Notes: generated from the sequence alone by a model not told the origin. A stretch of DNA of 31,357 nt from an uncultured Bacteroidales bacterium (GCA_934717675.1 CAKUYZ010000014.1:1-31357), one strand, 5' to 3'; positions 15,888 through 23,595 are shown, counted from the stretch's first letter. A program made the numbers and translations.

Positions 15888-16631
15888 TTAATGCTGCTGG
15901 TTATTGTTTCTCTTCCTCCTGGGGCCGCGGTCTCCGCGGAAGCCATTGTCGCGGTCACCGGCGGGCTTTTGAGCCTTGTCGATGACGGGGAGGGTAAGGT
16001 CTCGCTTGCCATAGACTTCGCCACGGCAGATCCAAACCTTGACACCGATGACACCCATCTTGGTGTGAGCCTCGGCCTGGCAGTAGTCGATGTCGGCACG
16101 GAAGGTGTGGAGAGGCGTGCGGCCCTCCTTGAACATCTCGTGACGGGTCATCTCGGCGCCGTTGAGACGGCCGCATACCTGAATCTTGATGCCTTCGGCC
16201 TGGTTGCGCTGCGCAGAGGCGAGAGCCAACTTGATGGCGCGGCGATAAGCCACGCGGCCCTCAAGCTGACGCGCAATGTTGTTGGCGACGATGGTGGCGT
16301 CGAGATCGGGGCGCTTGACCTCGTAGATGTTGATCTGAACCTCCTTGCCGGTGAGCTTAACGAGCTCCTCCTTGAGTTTGTTGACCAGTTCGCCGTTCTT
16401 ACCGATGATCAGGCCAGGCTTTGCCGTGAAGATGGTGACGGTGACGATCTTGAGCGTGCGCTCAATGATGATGCGGGAGAGGCTAGACTTGCTGTGACGC
16501 TCGTAGAGGTAGCTACGAATCTTCTTGTCCTCGACAATTTTCTCACCGAAGTTATTGCCGCCGTACCAAACGGAATCCCAGCCACGGGTGATGCCGAGCC
16601 TGTTGCTTATTGGATTAATCTTCTGTCCCAT
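15888..16631 (-). CDS. rpsC: 30S ribosomal protein S3
   Basis: S3 lines the mRNA entry channel and takes part in the ribosome helicase function. 247 residues: GQKINPISNRLGITRGWDS start, a type II KH domain (GLIIGKNGELVNKLKEEL, about 77-94), and the C-domain with GVIGVKVWICRGEVYG (about 192-207). The last 28 residues are a Gly/Arg/Asn-rich tail. Three bases after rplV. Confidence 0.98.
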   Translation of the reverse strand: MGQKINPISNRLGITRGWDSVWYGGNNFGEKIVEDKKIRSYLYERHSKSSLSRIIIERTLKIVTVTIFTAKPGLIIGKNGELVNKLKEELVKLTGKEVQINIYEVKRPDLDATIVANNIARQLEGRVAYRRAIKLALASAQRNQAEGIKIQVCGRLNGAEMTRHEMFKEGRTPLHTFRADIDYCQAEAHTKMGVIGVKVWICRGEVYGKRDLTLPVIDKAQKPAGDRDNGFRGDRGPRRKRNNNQQH

Positions 16632-16634
16632 GAC

Positions 16635-17048
16635 TTAATTTTCCTGGTTTTCGGTTGGTTTGCTGTCCACGTAGATGGTCACGTGGTTGGAGCGCTTGAG
16701 GATGCGGTGCGCGCGGCCCTGGGGAGCCGGGCGGAGACGCTTGAGCATGCGCGCCGAGTCAACGAAGATGGTCTTAACGTAGAGGTTAGCCTCCTCGACG
16801 TTCTTACCGTCGTTCTTTTGCTTCCAGTTGTCGATGGCCGAGAGAAGGAGCTTCTCGAGACGACCTGAAGCGTCTTGCTTGGAGAACTTCAGGATTCCGA
16901 GAGCATTGTTTACCTCCTTGCCGCGGATGAGGTCAGCAACGAGCTTCATCTTGCGGGGGGAAGTAGGGACGTTTCGCAGGGAAGCGAAATATTGAGTTTT
17001 CCTCGCTTCCTTGATGGCGTCCGCCATATTTCTTTTTCTTTTGCTCAT
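16635..17048 (-). CDS. rplV: 50S ribosomal protein L22
   Basis: L22 sends a long beta-hairpin into the exit tunnel, next to the macrolide site. 137 residues with NVPTSPRKMKLVADLIRGKEV (shown from about 26) and the hairpin segment RMLKRLRPAPQGRAHRI (about 99-115), which appears unaltered, followed by KRSNHVTIYV. The ATG at 17048 is kept as start because the extra basic residues are common in Bacteroidota; M8 at 17027 is an alternative. It follows rpsS by 36 bases. Confidence 0.97.
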   Translation of the reverse strand: MSKRKRNMADAIKEARKTQYFASLRNVPTSPRKMKLVADLIRGKEVNNALGILKFSKQDASGRLEKLLLSAIDNWKQKNDGKNVEEANLYVKTIFVDSARMLKRLRPAPQGRAHRILKRSNHVTIYVDSKPTENQEN

Positions 17049-17084
17049 TTTCGATTAATGAAAAGGGTTGTGACTAGCGGGTAA

Positions 17085-17351
17085 CTACTTGCGGTTGCCG
17101 CTGTGACCACGGAACGTACGCGTCAAGGCGAACTCGCCGAGCTTGTGGCCCACCATGTTCTCGGTCACGTAGACCGGGACGAACTTGTTGCCGTTGTGGA
17201 CAGCCAAGGTGTGACCAACGAAGTCGGGAGAGATCATGGAAGCCCTTGCCCATGTCTTGATGACTGACTTTTTGCCAGACTCGTTCATGGCGAGGATTTT
17301 CTTCTCGAGCTTGAGGTTGATGTACGGTCCTTTCTTTAAAGATCTGCTCAT
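17085..17351 (-). CDS. rpsS: 30S ribosomal protein S19
   Basis: S19 pairs with S13 in the head of the 30S subunit. 88 residues: MSRSLKKGPYINLKLEKK start, IKTWARASMISPDFVGHT centre, and GHKLGEFALTRTFRGHSG end. Twenty bases after rplB. Confidence 0.98.
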   Translation of the reverse strand: MSRSLKKGPYINLKLEKKILAMNESGKKSVIKTWARASMISPDFVGHTLAVHNGNKFVPVYVTENMVGHKLGEFALTRTFRGHSGNRK

Positions 17352-17371
17352 GATTGTTCTTAGTTACGCAG

Positions 17372-18196
17372 TTACTTTTTACGCCTCTCAATGATGTACT
17401 TGGACGATGTCTTCTTCGGAGCACGCGTCTTGTAGCCCTTAGCGAGGAGGCCCTTACGAGAGCGCGGGTGACCGCCGGAAGCGCGGCCCTCGCCACCACC
17501 CATCGGGTGATCGACAGGGTTCATGACAACGCCGCGAACTCGCGGACGACGACCGAGCCAACGTGAGCGTCCTGCCTTGCCAGACTTCTCGAGGGCGTGA
17601 TCGGAGTTGCCGACAGCGCCGACGGTAGCCTTGCAGGTGGTAAGGATGAGACGGGTCTCACCAGAAGGCATCTTGATGACTGCGTAATTGCCATCACGAG
17701 CTGAAAGCTGAGCGAAAGAGCCGGCACTGCGAGCGATGATGCCACCCTGACCAGGGCGGAGCTCGATGTTGTGGATGACAGTGCCGAGCGGAATGGCGGA
17801 GAGGGGGAGCGCGTTGCCCACCTCAGGGGCCACGTCTGCGCCGGAGCCGAGGGTCTGACCGACCTGGAGGCCGTTTGGCGCGAGGATGTAGCGTTTCTCG
17901 CCGTCTTCATAGACGAGCAGCGCGATGCGAGCACTACGATTAGGGTCGTACTGGATCGAATCTACGACTGCAGGTACACCGTCTTTGTTTCTCTTAAAAT
18001 CGATTACACGGTATTTCCTCTTGTGGCCACCGCCGATGTGGCGCATGGTCATCTTGCCGGTGTTGTTACGACCGCCGGTCTTCTTCAGAGGACGCAGCAA
18101 AGACTTCTCTGGCGTGCTTGACGTAATCGTATCAAACGTGCCAATAACTTTGTTTCTCTGCCCCGGTGTGACGGGCTTTAATTTCTTAACTGCCAT
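17372..18196 (-). CDS. rplB: 50S ribosomal protein L2
   Basis: L2 is essential for subunit association and peptidyl transfer. 274 residues: GGRNNTGKMTMRHIGGGHK (about 41-59), the RNA-binding SH3-like middle, and the C-terminal region NPVDHPMGGGEGRASGGHP (about 225-243), which carries the conserved histidine of the HPMGGGEG motif. Six bases before rplW's stop, in standard S10-operon order. Confidence 0.98.
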   Translation of the reverse strand: MAVKKLKPVTPGQRNKVIGTFDTITSSTPEKSLLRPLKKTGGRNNTGKMTMRHIGGGHKRKYRVIDFKRNKDGVPAVVDSIQYDPNRSARIALLVYEDGEKRYILAPNGLQVGQTLGSGADVAPEVGNALPLSAIPLGTVIHNIELRPGQGGIIARSAGSFAQLSARDGNYAVIKMPSGETRLILTTCKATVGAVGNSDHALEKSGKAGRSRWLGRRPRVRGVVMNPVDHPMGGGEGRASGGHPRSRKGLLAKGYKTRAPKKTSSKYIIERRKK

Positions 18197-18202
18197 TGTT
18201 TA

Positions 18203-18553
18203 CTAGATGTTGCTGTAAAAGTCGATAGTGTTACCCTCTGCAAGTGTTACGATTGCTTTCTTGTAGGAGGGAGTGCTACCAGAGATGACGCCGGCCTTGG
18301 TGTACCTGTTCCTCTTCTTAGCGGGAGCTATGAGAGTGTTTACCTTGACAACCTTGACGTCATAGAGCTTCTCGACAGCCAGTTTGATGAGAGGCTTGTC
18401 AGCGCTCTTCGCAACCACAAAGCCGTAACGATTGCCGAGTTTCTCGGTGATCTTGGTCATCTTCTCAGTGACCAGAGGCCTGATTATGACACCGGTGGTA
18501 TCGGGGTTAGAATTGCCGAGACCAAGGTTCTTCTTGATGAATCTTCTTCCCAT
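18203..18553 (-). CDS. rplW: 50S ribosomal protein L23, with N-terminal extension
   Basis: L23 is the docking site for trigger factor and SRP at the tunnel exit. The conserved body begins at GVIIRPLVTEKMTKITEK (about residue 21) and continues with GNRYGFVVAKSADKPLIK and YDVKVVKVNTLIAPAKKR. In most bacteria the protein starts close to that point; here 20 extra residues (MGRRFIKKNLGLGNSNPDTT) precede it. No ATG, GTG or TTG start occurs in frame between the ATG at 18553 and the conserved body, and rplD ends 12 bases upstream, so the longer form is the likely product. Confidence 0.93.
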   Translation of the reverse strand: MGRRFIKKNLGLGNSNPDTTGVIIRPLVTEKMTKITEKLGNRYGFVVAKSADKPLIKLAVEKLYDVKVVKVNTLIAPAKKRNRYTKAGVISGSTPSYKKAIVTLAEGNTIDFYSNI

Positions 18554-18565
18554 TTTTGCTACTCA

Positions 18566-19195
18566 TTAATCGTTGTTGGCCTCGAACTGCTTGAGCGCGC
18601 TCTCGAAGATGACAAGGGTCTTGGCCTTGAGGACACCGTAGGTGTTGATGTCGCGGGCGGAGATGAGCTCGGTCTTCTGGAGGTTGCGAGCGGAGAGGTA
18701 GATGTTCTTGTCCACGTCGGGGAGGACGAGGAGCGAGCGTACACCCTCAGCGATGTTGAGATTATTCTTGAATGCTACGTAATCCTTGGTCTTCGGGGTC
18801 TCGAAAGTGAAATCCTCGACTACGATGATTCCGTTCTCCAGAGCCTTGTAAGAGAGCGCAGAGTAGCGTGCGAGCTGCCTGAGCTTCTTGTTGAGCTTGA
18901 AGGAGTAGTTGCGAGGGCGCGGGCCGAACACGCGGCCACCACCCACGAAGAGCGGGGAGCGGAGAGCGCCTGCGCGTGCGCCGCCGGTGCCCTTCTGCTT
19001 CTTGATCTTGCGGGTAGAGCCGGAGACCTCGGAGCGCTCCTTGGCCTTGTGGGTACCCTGGCGCTGGTTGGCGAGGTACAGCTTAACGTCGAGGTAGATG
19101 GCGTGGTCGTTAGGCTTGATACCGAAAACAGACTCCGGGAGAGTGACAGTCCTGCCCGTCTCCTTACCTTCTTTGTTTAAAACCTTAAGTTCCAT
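18566..19195 (-). CDS. rplD: 50S ribosomal protein L4
   Basis: L4 lines the exit tunnel opposite L22, and in E. coli represses the S10 operon. 209 residues: the start MELKVLNKEGKETGRTVTL, the extended tunnel loop with RSEVSGSTRKIKKQKGTGGA (about 54-73) and GALRSPLFVGGGRVFGP, and the globular end. The loop matches wild-type sequences, with no sign of macrolide-resistance changes. Five bases after rplC. Confidence 0.98.
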   Translation of the reverse strand: MELKVLNKEGKETGRTVTLPESVFGIKPNDHAIYLDVKLYLANQRQGTHKAKERSEVSGSTRKIKKQKGTGGARAGALRSPLFVGGGRVFGPRPRNYSFKLNKKLRQLARYSALSYKALENGIIVVEDFTFETPKTKDYVAFKNNLNIAEGVRSLLVLPDVDKNIYLSARNLQKTELISARDINTYGVLKAKTLVIFESALKQFEANND

Positions 19196-19200
19196 TTCTT

Positions 19201-19818
19201 CTACTGCTCAATGATTAAGTAAGAACCCTTGCAACCTGGGACGGAGCCCTTGACCACGAGGAGATTGTTCTCTGGGATGACCTTGATGATCTTGAGGTTC
19301 TCGATCTTCACGCGGTCGCAGCCTTTGTGGCCGGCCATGCGCATACCCTTGAAGACGCGGGAGGGGTAGGAAGATGCGCCGACAGAACCTGGCGCGCGGA
19401 GGCGGTCGTCCTGACCGTGGGTGCTCTGGCCTACGCCACCGAAGCCCCAGCGGCCTACCACGCCCTGGAAGCCCTTACCTTTGGAGGTGCCGACGATGTC
19501 AACGAAAGAGTCCTCACGGAACATCTCAACGGTGACAGTGTCGCCGAGGTTGAGCTCCTTGTCGAAACCGGAGAACTCAACGAGCTTGCGCTGCGGGGCG
19601 ATGCCTGCCTTCTTGAAGTGACCCAGCATAGGAGCTGAGGTGTGCTTCTCGTTCTTTTCGTCATAGGCCAGCTGTACGGCCTCATAGCCATCGACCTCGA
19701 CAGTCCTGATCTGCGAGACGAAGCATGGGCCAGCTTCGATAACAGTGCATGGGATGCTCTTCCCCTCGGCACTGAAAACGGAAGTCATTCCGATTTTTTT
19801 CCCAATTAATCCTGGCAT
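19201..19818 (-). CDS. rplC: 50S ribosomal protein L3
   Basis: L3 initiates large-subunit assembly and reaches the peptidyl transferase centre. 205 residues: MPGLIGKKIGMTSVFSAEGK start, GTSKGKGFQGVVGRWGFGG (about 111-129), and the central extension SVGASSYPSRVFKGMRMAGH (about 145-164), which contains the peptidyl-transferase tip. The start follows a 47-base gap rich in small palindromes. Confidence 0.98.
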   Translation of the reverse strand: MPGLIGKKIGMTSVFSAEGKSIPCTVIEAGPCFVSQIRTVEVDGYEAVQLAYDEKNEKHTSAPMLGHFKKAGIAPQRKLVEFSGFDKELNLGDTVTVEMFREDSFVDIVGTSKGKGFQGVVGRWGFGGVGQSTHGQDDRLRAPGSVGASSYPSRVFKGMRMAGHKGCDRVKIENLKIIKVIPENNLLVVKGSVPGCKGSYLIIEQ

Positions 19819-19825
19819 TGATAAA

Positions 19826-19872
19826 TTTGTTGATTAACAAACACTTAGTGAACCTGGTGTAGTCACTACACC
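19826..19872 (-). promoter_or_regulatory. Cluster of three small palindromes between rpsJ and rplC
   Basis: Within 47 bases lie three exact inverted repeats: GGTGTAGT-C-ACTACACC at 19856-19872, across the rpsJ stop codon; CACT-T-AGTG at 19842-19850; and TTTGTT-GATT-AACAAA at 19826-19841. In RNA the first makes a seven-base-pair hairpin with a three-base loop. There is no long T-run, so this is not a simple terminator. A role in mRNA processing or ribosomal-protein feedback is possible. Confidence 0.35.
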
Positions 19873-20171
19873 TTGATCTCGACTTCTACGCCACTGGGCA
19901 GCTCGAGCTTCATCAGGGCATCGATAGTCTTCGAAGTGGAGCTATAGATGTCGATGAGCCTCTTGTAAGAGGAGAGCTGGAACTGCTCGCGTGACTTCTT
20001 GTTTACGAAAGTCGACCGCAAGATAGTAAAAATTCTCTTATCTGTGGGCAGGGGGATTGGGCCGCTGACCACAGCGTCGGTAGCTTTGACCGTCTTGACG
20101 ATCTTCTCGGCAGACTTATCGACCAAATTGTGGTCGTAAGACTTCAGCTTGATTCTGATTTTCTGACTCAT
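19866..20171 (-). CDS. rpsJ: 30S ribosomal protein S10 (NusE)
   Basis: S10 belongs to the head of the 30S subunit and also acts as NusE in antitermination with NusB and NusG. 101 residues: KIRIKLKSYDHNLVDKSAEK, GPIPLPTDKRIFTILRS, and the end LELPSGVEVEIKV. The segment with KKSREQFQLSSYKR is the loop where tetracycline-related S10 changes occur elsewhere; it looks ordinary. It leads the S10 operon, 75 bases after fusA and behind a strong hairpin. Confidence 0.98.
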   Translation of the reverse strand: MSQKIRIKLKSYDHNLVDKSAEKIVKTVKATDAVVSGPIPLPTDKRIFTILRSTFVNKKSREQFQLSSYKRLIDIYSSTSKTIDALMKLELPSGVEVEIKV

Positions 20172-20195
20172 TAAAGAATAAAGTTATTGAATTAG

Positions 20196-20238
20196 AAGAA
20201 ATGGGGCGGGCTAAGAGTCATTCGCTAACCCGCCCCAC
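20196..20238 (-). terminator. Terminator or attenuator between fusA and rpsJ
   Basis: On the minus strand TGGGGCGGG pairs with CCCGCCCCA (20202-20237), extended by several pairs around TTAG/CTAA towards the loop. The bases after it are TTTCTTCT, a moderate U-tract. It lies just past the fusA stop (20247), so it should end or weaken transcription from the str operon into rpsJ. No clear TAnnTTTG promoter follows for rpsJ, only a near match (TAACTTTA), so partial read-through may matter. Confidence 0.75.
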
Positions 20239-20246
20239 ATTTAAGC

Positions 20247-22355
20247 TTATTTAAGCAGCTCGGCGTGGCCCTTGACCTCCTTGAGGACCTCTGTCGCGAT
20301 GGACTTGGCGACTTCGGCATACTCGAGGAACTCCATAGACTGGGTGGCACGGCCGGAGGAGATGGTGCGCAGGATGGTCACGTAGCCGAAGAGCTCCGCA
20401 AGGGGCACCTTGGCCTTGATGATGCGCTGGCCATTCTTGTCTTCCATGCCCTCGACCTGACCGCGACGCTTGTTGAGGTCGCCGATGATGTCGCCCATGT
20501 ACTCCTCTGGGGTGAGGACCTCGACCTTCATGATAGGCTCGAGGAGGATGGGGTTGGCCTTGGCGCAAGCCTCCTTGAAGGCCTGGCGGGCAGCGAGCTC
20601 GAACGAAAGCGCGTCGGAGTCAACAGGGTGGAAAGAACCATCGAGCAAGACGACCTTGAGGTTTTCCACTGTGTAGCCGGCGAGGACGCCGTTCTTCATG
20701 GCGTCGGCGAAGCCCTTCTCGACAGCAGGGATGAACTCCTTGGGGACGTTGCCGCCCTTGACCTCGTTGACGAACTGGAGGCCGGTCTTGCCTTCGTCGA
20801 CGGGGCTGATGCGTACGATGATGTCGGCGAACTTGCCTCGACCACCAGTCTGCTTCTTGAAGACCTCGCGGTGCTCCACGGTGCCCTTGATGGCCTCGCG
20901 GTAAGATACCTGAGGACGGCCCTCGTTGCACTCGACCTTGAACTCGCGACGGAGACGGTCGATGATGATGTCGAGGTGGAGCTCGCCCATGCCCTCGATG
21001 ACGGTCTGGCCGGTCTCCTCGTCAGTGCGGAAGCGGAAGGTAGGATCCTCCTCAGCGAGCTTGAGCAGCGCGTTGGTGAGCTTGTCCATATCCTTCTGGC
21101 TCTTAGGCTCGACAGAGATGCCGATGACAGGCTCCGGGAAGTCCATTGACTCGAGCGCGATGGGGTGAGCCTCGTCGCAGAGGGTGTCGCCTGTCTTGAT
21201 GTCCTTGAAACCTACAGCTGCTCCGATGTCACCAGCGTCGATGAAATCGAGAGGTATCTGCTTGTTGGACTTCATCTGATAGAGACGAGCGATGCGCTCC
21301 TTCTTGTCGGTACGGGTGTTGAGGACGTAGGAACCTGCGTCGATCTTTCCGGAGTAGACACGGATGTAGGCGAGTCGGCCTACGAACGGGTCGGTAGCGA
21401 TCTTGAACGCGAGGGTGGCCATAGGCTCATCGACAGAGTGCTTGCGGGTCTCGACCTCGCCAGTGTGGGGGTTGACGCCCTCAACGGGAGGCAAGTCGAG
21501 CGGGCTGGGCAAGAAGGTGACGATGGCGTCGAGAAGACGCTGCACACCCTTGTTGCGGAAAGAAGAGCCGCAGAGGACCGGGGTGAGGGTCTGCTCGATG
21601 GTGCCCTTGCGGAGACCGGCAATAATCTCCTCTTGGGTGAGGGAGTCAGGATCTTCGAAGAACTTCTCCATCACGGTCTCGTCTTGCTCGGCGACGGCCT
21701 CAAGCATCTTGGCGCGCCACTCATCTGCCTCTGCCTTGAGGCTCTCGCGGATGGGCTTGTGCTCGAAGGTGGAGCCGAGGACGTCGTGGTCGGTCCAGAC
21801 GATCTCGGTCATAGTGATGAGATCTACCACGCCCTCGAAAGAGTCCTCTGCGCCGATGGGGATGACGACAGGCACAGGGTTGGCCTTGAGGACTTCGCGG
21901 ATCTGGCGCACAACGTCGAAGAAGTTGGCACCGGAACGGTCCATCTTGTTGACGAAGGCGATGCGGGGGACGTTGTAGCGCGTGGCCTGATGCCAGACGG
22001 TCTCAGACTGGGGCTGAACGCCGCCAACGGCGCAGAAGAGCGCGACGGCGCCGTCGAGGATACGGAGCGAACGCTCAACCTCGACAGTGAAGTCGACGTG
22101 GCCCGGAGTGTCGATGATGTTGATCTTGTAGGGCTGGTCAGCGTACTTCCAGATGGTGGTCACGGCAGCGGAGGTGATGGTGATACCGCGCTCCTGCTCC
22201 TGCACCATCCAGTCCATTGTCGCAGCACCGTCATGGACCTCACCGAGTTTGTGCGTGATACCCGTGTAGAAGAGGATACGCTCGGTGGTAGTGGTCTTGC
22301 CGGCATCGATGTGGGCCATGATGCCGATGTTGCGAGTGTATTTAAGGTCAGACAT
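20247..22355 (-). CDS. fusA: Elongation factor G
   Basis: EF-G drives translocation with GTP. The 702-residue protein has the G1 motif AHIDAGKT at 14-21, G3 DTPGH at 82-86 and G4 NKMD at 136-139, then domains II to V. Domain IV contains RGKFADIIVRISP and domain V the EYMGDIIGDLNKRRG segment. The length and motifs match the housekeeping factor rather than a FusA2-type paralogue. It lies 19 bases after rpsG. As is common in Bacteroidota, no tuf gene follows it. Confidence 0.98.
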   Translation of the reverse strand: MSDLKYTRNIGIMAHIDAGKTTTTERILFYTGITHKLGEVHDGAATMDWMVQEQERGITITSAAVTTIWKYADQPYKINIIDTPGHVDFTVEVERSLRILDGAVALFCAVGGVQPQSETVWHQATRYNVPRIAFVNKMDRSGANFFDVVRQIREVLKANPVPVVIPIGAEDSFEGVVDLITMTEIVWTDHDVLGSTFEHKPIRESLKAEADEWRAKMLEAVAEQDETVMEKFFEDPDSLTQEEIIAGLRKGTIEQTLTPVLCGSSFRNKGVQRLLDAIVTFLPSPLDLPPVEGVNPHTGEVETRKHSVDEPMATLAFKIATDPFVGRLAYIRVYSGKIDAGSYVLNTRTDKKERIARLYQMKSNKQIPLDFIDAGDIGAAVGFKDIKTGDTLCDEAHPIALESMDFPEPVIGISVEPKSQKDMDKLTNALLKLAEEDPTFRFRTDEETGQTVIEGMGELHLDIIIDRLRREFKVECNEGRPQVSYREAIKGTVEHREVFKKQTGGRGKFADIIVRISPVDEGKTGLQFVNEVKGGNVPKEFIPAVEKGFADAMKNGVLAGYTVENLKVVLLDGSFHPVDSDALSFELAARQAFKEACAKANPILLEPIMKVEVLTPEEYMGDIIGDLNKRRGQVEGMEDKNGQRIIKAKVPLAELFGYVTILRTISSGRATQSMEFLEYAEVAKSIATEVLKEVKGHAELLK

Positions 22356-22374
22356 TGATTGACTTTATTAAAGG

Positions 22375-22851
22375 TTAGAAACGGAAGTGAGCGAAAGCAC
22401 GGTTGGCCTCGGCCATCTTGTGCATATCCTCTTTGCGCTTGAAAGCGCCGCCCTCAAGGTTGTAAGCGGCGCTGATCTCTGCTGCCAGTTTCTCGGCCAT
22501 AGAGTGGCCACTACGCTTGCGGGCGTAGATGATCATGTTCTTGATGGAGAGGGTCACCTTGCGCTCGGGACGGATCTCGGTCGGCACCTGGAAGGTGGCG
22601 CCACCGACGCGGCGGCTCTTGACCTCGACGCCCGGGGTGATGTTCTCGAGGGCCTTCTTGAAGTACTCAAGAGGCTGCTTGCCCTCTTTCTCCGCCTTGG
22701 GAGCGATGGCGTCGATGGCGTTGTAGAAGATACCGAAAGCGGTAGACTTCTTGCCGTCGTACATGAGATTGTTGACGAACTGGGTCACGAGGGTGTCTCC
22801 GAACTTAGGATCTGGGAGGAGGACTCTCTTCTTTGGCTTAGACTTGCGCAT
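22375..22851 (-). CDS. rpsG: 30S ribosomal protein S7
   Basis: S7 nucleates the 30S head and, in E. coli, represses the str operon by binding the rpsL-rpsG junction. 158 residues: MRKSKPKKRVLLPDPKFGD start, VNNLMYDGKKSTAFGIFY, VEVKSRRVGGATFQVPTEI (about 75-93), and EDMHKMAEANRAFAHFRF end. A 163-base structured gap precedes it. Confidence 0.98.
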   Translation of the reverse strand: MRKSKPKKRVLLPDPKFGDTLVTQFVNNLMYDGKKSTAFGIFYNAIDAIAPKAEKEGKQPLEYFKKALENITPGVEVKSRRVGGATFQVPTEIRPERKVTLSIKNMIIYARKRSGHSMAEKLAAEISAAYNLEGGAFKRKEDMHKMAEANRAFAHFRF

Positions 22852-22900
22852 TGTATTTCAGTCTGTTTATCAGCTTCTTCATCAGCTGTCATAGTGTAAC

Positions 22901-23014
22901 GCGTCTTCAAACGCCGCATTCGGCGATTTACTCAACCGTAAGCAACAACCGACAAACAGAAGACTGGCTTTATTGAAAAAAACTTTGGCCTTTTGACTAT
23001 TAGTGGCCGACTAA
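22901..23014 (-). promoter_or_regulatory. Structured rpsL-rpsG intercistronic region, candidate S7 control site
   Basis: The gap holds several possible hairpins in the minus-strand RNA: TTAGT/ACTAA (23000-23014), a GGCC/GGCC pair (22987-22990 with 23005-23008) followed by seven T (22976-22982), CGCCG/CGGCG (22912-22925), and GCGT/ACGC (22901-22914). The last two share bases and exclude each other, as do the first two. E. coli S7 regulates translation from the matching gap. No TAnnTTTG promoter is visible. Function is inferred from position and pairing. Confidence 0.35.
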
Positions 23015-23419
23015 TTACTTCTTCTTGGCACCTGCGGCTGCCTTGCCGGCCTTCGGACGCTTGGCTCCGTACTTAGAGCGGCGCTGGTTGCGGCCCTCGA
23101 CACCGGAAGCGTCAAGAGTGCCACGGACGAGGTGGTAACGTACGCCAGGGAGATCCTTGACACGTCCGCCACGGACGAGGACGATGGAGTGTTCCTGGAG
23201 GTTGTGGCCCTCGCCGGGGATGTAGGCGTTGACCTCCTTGCCGTTGGTGAGGCGGACACGGGCCACCTTACGCATTGCCGAGTTAGGCTTCTTAGGGGTG
23301 GTGGTGTAGACACGCACGCAAACGCCTCGGCGCTGTGGGCAAGAGTCGAGCGCAGGGGACTTGCTGTTCGCCTTGATCACCGCGCGGCCCTTGCGGACGA
23401 GTTGTTGAATTGTTGGCAT
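23015..23419 (-). CDS. rpsL: 30S ribosomal protein S12
   Basis: S12 guards decoding accuracy at the A site. 134 residues: MPTIQQLVRKGRA start, CVRVYTTTPKKPNSAMRKVA (34-53), HNLQEHSIVLVRGGRVKDLPG, and a Lys/Ala tail. The two lysines whose changes give streptomycin resistance (in PKKPNSA and GGRVKDLPG) are intact, so the allele looks wild type. It is the first gene of the str operon. In many Bacteroidales it follows rpoC; here cstA lies upstream instead. Confidence 0.98.
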   Translation of the reverse strand: MPTIQQLVRKGRAVIKANSKSPALDSCPQRRGVCVRVYTTTPKKPNSAMRKVARVRLTNGKEVNAYIPGEGHNLQEHSIVLVRGGRVKDLPGVRYHLVRGTLDASGVEGRNQRRSKYGAKRPKAGKAAAGAKKK

Positions 23420-23455
23420 TTCTGATTTTAACCTTTAATAAATCAATACTTTAGG

Positions 23456-23493
23456 CACAACGATGCTCACAATGGGGCACAATTGCACACAAT
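23456..23493 (-). repeat. Short ATTGTG repeats in the rpsL leader
   Basis: Read on the minus strand, ATTGTG occurs three times exactly at a 10-base pitch (plus-strand CACAAT at 23488, 23478 and 23468), followed 12 bases on by GTTGTG (23456). The array starts about ten bases past the TAACTTTG box, so it lies in the first part of the rpsL leader. It may be a binding site for a DNA- or RNA-binding regulator. Confidence 0.55.
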
Positions 23494-23502
23494 TACTCGC
23501 TG

Positions 23503-23537
23503 CAAAGTTAGTATTAATATCTTGGTTTTGTAGCAAA
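23503..23537 (-). promoter_or_regulatory. Probable promoter of the str operon (rpsL)
   Basis: On the minus strand TAACTTTGCAG (box at 23503-23510) matches the Bacteroidota -7 element very well. The nearest TTTG upstream lies at 23534-23537, a 23-base spacer, longer than the usual 19-21. Transcription would start near 23496, with a leader of about 77 bases that includes the ATTGTG repeats. Confidence 0.6.
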
Positions 23538-23595
23538 ACAGGGACAAATAATCTTCGCGGCGACCATGAACACCAATGTGTTAAAGCCGCCGCGA

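Noticed and set aside
21165..22358. A 397-codon plus-strand open frame opposite fusA
   Set aside because: Antisense to EF-G; its sequence follows from codon bias on the other strand. The same holds for the frames at 15705-16868 and 20265-21149.
23015..23419. Antibiotic-resistance alleles in rpsL, rpsE, rplD, rplV or rpsJ
   Set aside because: The key positions (S12 lysines, S5 loop, L4 and L22 tunnel loops) look like wild type.
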